DNA from: Primulina eburnea
Lineage: Eukaryota; Streptophyta; Magnoliopsida; Lamiales; Gesneriaceae
Length of the DNA: 64,000 bases
Direction: 5' to 3'
NCBI RefSeq assembly: GCF_022965805.1
Contig: NC_133117.1
Span: 14,903,479 to 14,967,478, forward strand
Shown here piece after piece: positions 59,514 through 64,000 of this stretch; the stretch's first letter is position 1; every line of letters begins with the position of its first letter. The notes beneath the pieces are model-generated. The model ran no database searches and was not told the DNA's origin. It saw only the letters and a program-made list of their open reading frames with translations. The position numbers and the translations under genes were made by a program.

Positions 59514-59745
59514 CGGATCGTCCGAAGCGGGTTCGGATCGTCCGAAGAGGGTTCGAATCGTCCGAAGACAGGTGTCTGGACACGTGGAAGACATGCAGAG
59601 TTTGGATCGTCCGATCAGGGTTCGGATCGTCCGAAGACAGGTGTCTGGACACGTGGAAGACATGCAAGGTTCGGATCGTCCGATCAAAGTTCGGATCGTC
59701 CGAAGTGTGCCGGATCGGATCTTCCGAAGTGGATCGGATCTTCCG
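59514..59745 (+). repeat. Inverted-repeat array, CGGATCGTCCG/CGGATCTTCCG motif, 9 copies (E2 LTR)
   Basis: Core starts: 59514, 59534, 59554, 59603, 59623, 59672, 59692, 59716, 59735. Spacings: 20, 20, 49, 20, 49, 20, 24, 19. Two CACGTG boxes (59581-59586 and 59650-59655) lie in the 49-bp spacers. TATAAATA at 59755-59762 is 10 bp after the array and 320 bp from the LTR start, exactly as in E1, although the motif variants differ. Confidence 0.92.
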
Positions 59746-60681
59746 ATCGTTGTCTATAAATAGAGGCGCGAGGCTTCATTTGTTACTCGCCAATTCCGAG
59801 TGTTCCAGAGCGTTTTAGTCGTTTCTGATGGGTTTCTAGTCTTTTCCCGAGGTTTAGGCACTAGCGGGGAGCTACTGGTTTTGTAACGGAGCTGTGCTCT
59901 AGTTGGGAGCTAGCGGCATCAGTGGGCTGACTACGGACGCAGACTTGATTCTAGGGCTGATTGCTAGGATCTACTGATTTGAGGTACGAAAGTACTATCC
60001 GAGATAGCAGGATTGAGTATGCTTTACTATGTGTTGCATGTTTATATGTTGCATTATTATCTGTCATATGATGCATGGTTTATTATGCGGCATTTGCATA
60101 ATCATGTTGAGCCTGACTATTTTTGAGATAGCCTGTTGAGAGGGTGCTCAGCCCTCGTTTGTTGTGGATGGTTGGACCCCGTTGGCCGACGGTGGTCAGG
60201 TCACCGGTATATCCACAGGTTTATTTTGGTATGGGAGCCACCTCCTGGTGCGACGGCGCAGAGTGCTACATACCTTGACGTCATTTACCTGAGCAGTATT
60301 TTCGATATACCCAGATCCTGGTATCCAGTACATTTTGCATACATGCATGTCATAGTCTTGTATACTCATGCTTTCGGTGCTGAGCGTTTTATGCTCACGT
60401 CCTCGGTTTATCTCTGTTTTGGACACCCTATTCGATGGGGCAGGTCTCAGGTTGGACGGTCCAGGAGGGAGTGGACAGGGAGCTGGCAGAGGTTGACCTG
60501 TAGTTGTGGGTATTTGTTCTTGGTATTTAGTTCGATCTGGTTGTTTAAGTATTTTGTACTTACAGATTCGATTGGGTTGTATTACTGTTTTTCCGCTGTT
60601 TACCTGTTTCAGTTTTAAATGTTAATTTTGCATGCTTAAGTTCTGATTAGTAGGTGATTCTGGAACGGATCACTACATTTA

Positions 60682-60693
60682 TGGTATCAGAGC
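60682..60693 (+). other. E2 primer binding site
   Basis: TGGTATCAGAGC, 4 bp after the LTR end. Confidence 0.92.
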
Positions 60694-60763
60694 ATGCATT
60701 AAGATTTTGGGATTAGGAACTGTTCTTTTGGGTTTAATCTCTGGTAACTTTTGTAGCTAAGAG

Positions 60764-63700
60764 ATGTCTGGTTTTGACGACGATGCTAGTAGTCATGGCA
60801 GCGTTGGACGCTGGGGAGACCGCGACGATCGGGAGCGTCGTCAAGAGCATCGAGAACGTCGTCAACACCGTCGTGATGAGCCTCGGAGTTTTAGTATGCA
60901 TCGGTTCTTGCAGATGGGGCCGAAACCTCTTTCAGGCGGTGAGACCCCGGATGTTGCGGAGAACTGGCTTGAGAGGATGGAGAGCTGCTTCAAGACTTTT
61001 CAGTGCTCGGCGGAGCAGCAGATTGATACCCTTGATTTCTTGCTGGAGGGTGGTGCGCGCAAGTGGTGGAGGTCTACCTCTGCACCGATAGTTCAGCGAC
61101 AGGGTCGAGTTCTTTGGGCCGATTTCCGAGCCGCTTTCATGCTGCTTTACTTTCCGCCAGCTCTTCTACAGACCAAGGCGATTGAGTTAATCAATCTGAA
61201 GCAGGGAAGTTTGTCTGTTGATGAGTATCAGCAGAAGTTCTTTGAGTTGCTTCCGTATGTTCCGCATGTCAGTGACAATGCTAGTGCCAAGTATAACCAT
61301 TTTCTTCAGGGCCTCTATCAGGAGATTTATGATCGGGTTGTTGTCTGCGATGATCCGACATCGTATGAGGGCCTTGTGAATCGTTGTCGCCAGGCTGAGG
61401 GCAGTTTGCTGAGAGGTCGAGCCATGCAGTCTGCTCGTCCTACTAGTTCTTTGGGTCCCCGCGCCCAAGCATTCAAGAAGGCTGGATCTACTTCTTCTTC
61501 CTCTGGATCTGGAGGAATTTACCATTTTGGGAAGAAGAAGGGCCCGTGTCAGCATTGCGGGAAGGATCATCCGACGGAGCGTTGTCGCAAGGTTGCGGGT
61601 GCTTGTTACAAGTGCGGTGAGATGGGCCACATGAAGAGAGATTGTCCACAGACGGGCAGAGGATCAGGATCTGGTTCTCAGGCTTCAGTTCATCAGAGGC
61701 CACAGCAGGGACAGTCTACTCGGGGTTCTAACCTCCGACCGCGTACTCAAGGGCAGGTCTTTGCTCTTAACCAGGATCAGGCGGCTGAGCAGAACGAGAG
61801 AGTTATCGCAGGTGTGTTTTTATTATGTGGATTACCAGCTTACGTTCTCATTGACACTGGTGCATCTCATTCATTCATATCTGCGAGATTTGCTAAGCGT
61901 CATAAGTTACCTTTCACTTCTTTGGGCGTTGTGGTATCTGTTTCCACGCCGATGGGTCATTCGGTGCTAGCTAAACGTCTAGTTTTGGGTTGTCCTCTAG
62001 AGTTTGAGGGTAATGTTTTAACCGCTAATTTGATGATTCTTGCGATGGAGGATTTTGATTGCATTCTGGGAATAGATGTGCTGACTGTGTTTAGAGCTAC
62101 TGTGGACTGTTATCAGAAGTTTGTGCAGTTTCGTCCAGTTGAGGGCGACAGTTGGTTTTTCTATGGAGAGGGAGCGCGTCCCCCGATGCCTGTGGTTTCT
62201 GCTCTGAAAGCCTGTCGTGCTTTAGAGTCGGGCGGGGAAGGCTACCTTATCTATGCTATTGATTCATCCGCAGATAGTGTCGGTATCAGTGACATTCCAG
62301 TGGTTTGCGATTTTCCGGATGTTTTTCCCGAGGAGATTCCTGGTTTTCCTCCCGTTCGGGAAGTGGATTTCGGCATTGATTTAGTGCCAGGCACGGCACC
62401 AATCTCTAGAGCTCCTTATCGTTTAGCTCCATCGGAGATGCAAGAATTGAAACAGCAGTTGCAGGATCTTCTTGACAAGGGGTATATTCGACCCAGTGTG
62501 TTCCCGTGGGGAGCACCAGTTCTTTTTGTCAAAAAGAAGGATGGTTCTATGCGGCTCTGCATAGATTATCGGCAGTTGAATCGTGCGACGATAAAGAATA
62601 AGTATCCGTTGCCACGGATTGATGATTTATTTGATCAACTGCAAGGTACCTCTGTGTATTCCAAGATTGATTTAAGGTCTGGTTATCATCAGCTTCGGGT
62701 TCATCAGGGAGATATATCGAAGACTGCATTCAGGACCCGGTATGGGCATTATGAGTTTCTGGTTATGCCTTTCGGGGTGACGAATGCACCAGCAGTTTTT
62801 ATGGATCTGATGAATCGGGTTTTTCGGGAATTCTTGGATAAGTTTGTTGTGGTGTTTATAGATGATATCTTAATCTATTCGCATGATCAGCAAGAACACG
62901 CACAACACTTAAGGATTATTTTACAGACACTTCGCGAGAATCAGCTTTATGCGAAGTTGAGTAAATGTGAGTTTTGGATTGACAGGGTTGTATTCCTTGG
63001 TCATGTCATTTCTAGCAAGGGAGTTTCAGTTGACCCAAGTAAGGTGGAAGCGGTATTGAACTGATCGCGTCCGACGCCAGTAGCCGAGATCCGCAGTTTT
63101 CTGGGATTGGTTGGGTATTATCGCCGTTTCATTGTCAACTTCTCTCAGATTGCTAAGCCACTCACTCAGATCACTCGGAAAGATGTTTCATTTGAATGGA
63201 CATCAGAGTGCGAAGAGAGTTTCTGGGAACTTCGCAGACGTTTGACATCTGCGCCAGTTTTGGCTTTACCGTCTGGATCTGGTGGTTTCAGTGTTTACAC
63301 CGATGCCTCTTTACAGGGACTAGGGTGTGTTCTGATGCAGAATGAGCATGTGATTGCTTATGCATCGAGACAGTTGAAGCCTCATGAGGAAAACTATCCT
63401 GTTCATGATCTGGAATTAGCAGCGATCGTTTTTGCTTTGAAAATCTGGCGCCAATATCTGTATGGTGAGCGATTTGAGATCTTCACTGATCATAAGAGTT
63501 TGAAGTATCTGTTCACTCAGGCTGAGTTTAACATGCGTCAGCGTCGTTGGATGGATCTACTCAAAGATTACGATTGTGAGATCAAGTATCATCCAGGATC
63601 TGCGAATCTCACGGCCGATGCTCTTAGTCGCAAGGTGAGGTTATCTGCTCTTCAGACTTGTGCTGTATCTGGAATTATTCAGGATTTCTGTTCGATGGGA

Positions 63701-64000
63701 TTCAATTGTAAGCATCGGAAGGGAACAGAGAGTATCCGTATAGCTACTATTTTGTCCGAGCCAGTTTTGTATTCTCGGATTAGAGATGCTAAGATGTCTG
63801 ATTCTAAGATTCAGAAATTAGCTCGGCTGGCTGATGGAGATAATACTTCTGGTTTCCACTATCAGTCCGAGGGTCTTTTGTGCTTATCTGGTCGTGTTGT
63901 TGTACCGGAAGATGACACTTTGAGGGAGGAGATTTTGTCCCAGGCTCATCGTAGCAAGTTGAGTGTTCATCCAGGGAGCAACAAGATGTATAAGGATTTG
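60764..64000 (+). pseudogene. E2 gag-pol polyprotein, one in-frame stop, truncated by the window
   Basis: ATG at 60764. Gag and zinc knuckles as in E1. Protease intact: [10 protein letters not shown] with Asp at residue 364 (codon 61853-61855). RT with FIDD. One TGA at 63062-63064 (E1 has TGG), then the same frame stays open through RNase H ([35 protein letters not shown]) and the start of the integrase zinc finger at the window end. It shares neither of E1's RT/RNase H-region stops, so the two decayed independently. Otherwise near-identical to E1. Confidence 0.95.

Larger units (their letters stand above)
59435..64000 (+). mobile_element. E2: gypsy retrotransposon of the E family, cut by the window end
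   Basis: 5' LTR 59435-60677 (1,243 bp; about 96 bp shorter than E1 owing to a deletion near 59942), primer site 60682-60693, gag-pol from 60764. The 5-bp left flank is ACAAC; the right end is outside. Confidence 0.95.

Overview
The window is plant nuclear repeat DNA, most likely from a flowering plant with a large, retrotransposon-rich genome. I see no host gene, tRNA, rRNA or CRISPR array. Everything recognisable is LTR retrotransposon, almost all Ty3/gypsy, plus one decayed Ty1/copia fragment. Evidence: gag zinc knuckles, protease, RT, RNase H and integrase motifs, primer sites for initiator-Met-type and Asp-type tRNA, polypurine tracts, TG...CA LTR ends and 5-bp target-site duplications (TSDs). 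The species cannot be named from this.

Layout, left to right. Element A (+): pol end and partial 3' LTR, 1-2780. An old minus-strand LTR, 2785-4072, then old gag/pol debris D (+), 4073-7085. Nested complex, 7100-52783: minus-strand element C (5' LTR 50844-52783, internal 46009-50843, 3' LTR ending at 46008) was entered in its 3' LTR by minus-strand element B (5' LTR 35260-37149; gag/pol in pieces at 34426-35002, 24867-27151 and 7100-7303) and by element F (+, 37468-45359, TSD AATCC). B was entered by an Athila-type element (-, 7304-24861, TSD ATTGG) and by E1 (+, 27152-34420, TSD CTTCA). Athila was entered by a three-LTR tandem (-, 9117-14386, TSD ACTCT). Nesting is four deep: C > B > Athila > triple-LTR unit. 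To the right: a D-like LTR (53830-54880), a copia fragment (55585-56170, -), element G (+; LTR 56210-58730, then start of gag), a 145-bp LTR stub H, and E2 (+, 59435 to beyond the window), a sister copy of E1.

The Athila element keeps a nearly open gag-pol frame and an ORF3 of the VREFYANL class, each broken by one stop. E1 and E2 are young but broken: E1 lacks the protease active site, and both have in-frame stops. F keeps gag but its pol is wreckage. A, B, C and D are pseudogenes.

The most unusual signal is regulatory. LTRs of at least four lineages (A/F, B/C, E/triple-LTR, Athila) carry upstream of the TATA box an array of 10-11 bp CpG-ended inverted repeats (CGCACCCGCG, CGCATATGCG or CGGATCNTCCG). 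The sequences differ, but the geometry is nearly the same: pairs 19-24 bp apart (mostly 20 or 23), pairs separated by about 50 bp, sometimes 29-31 bp. Close relatives (C and F) use different motifs; distant relatives (F and Athila) use the same motif. Athila also has a 16-copy internal array upstream of ORF3 with the same spacing series as its LTR.
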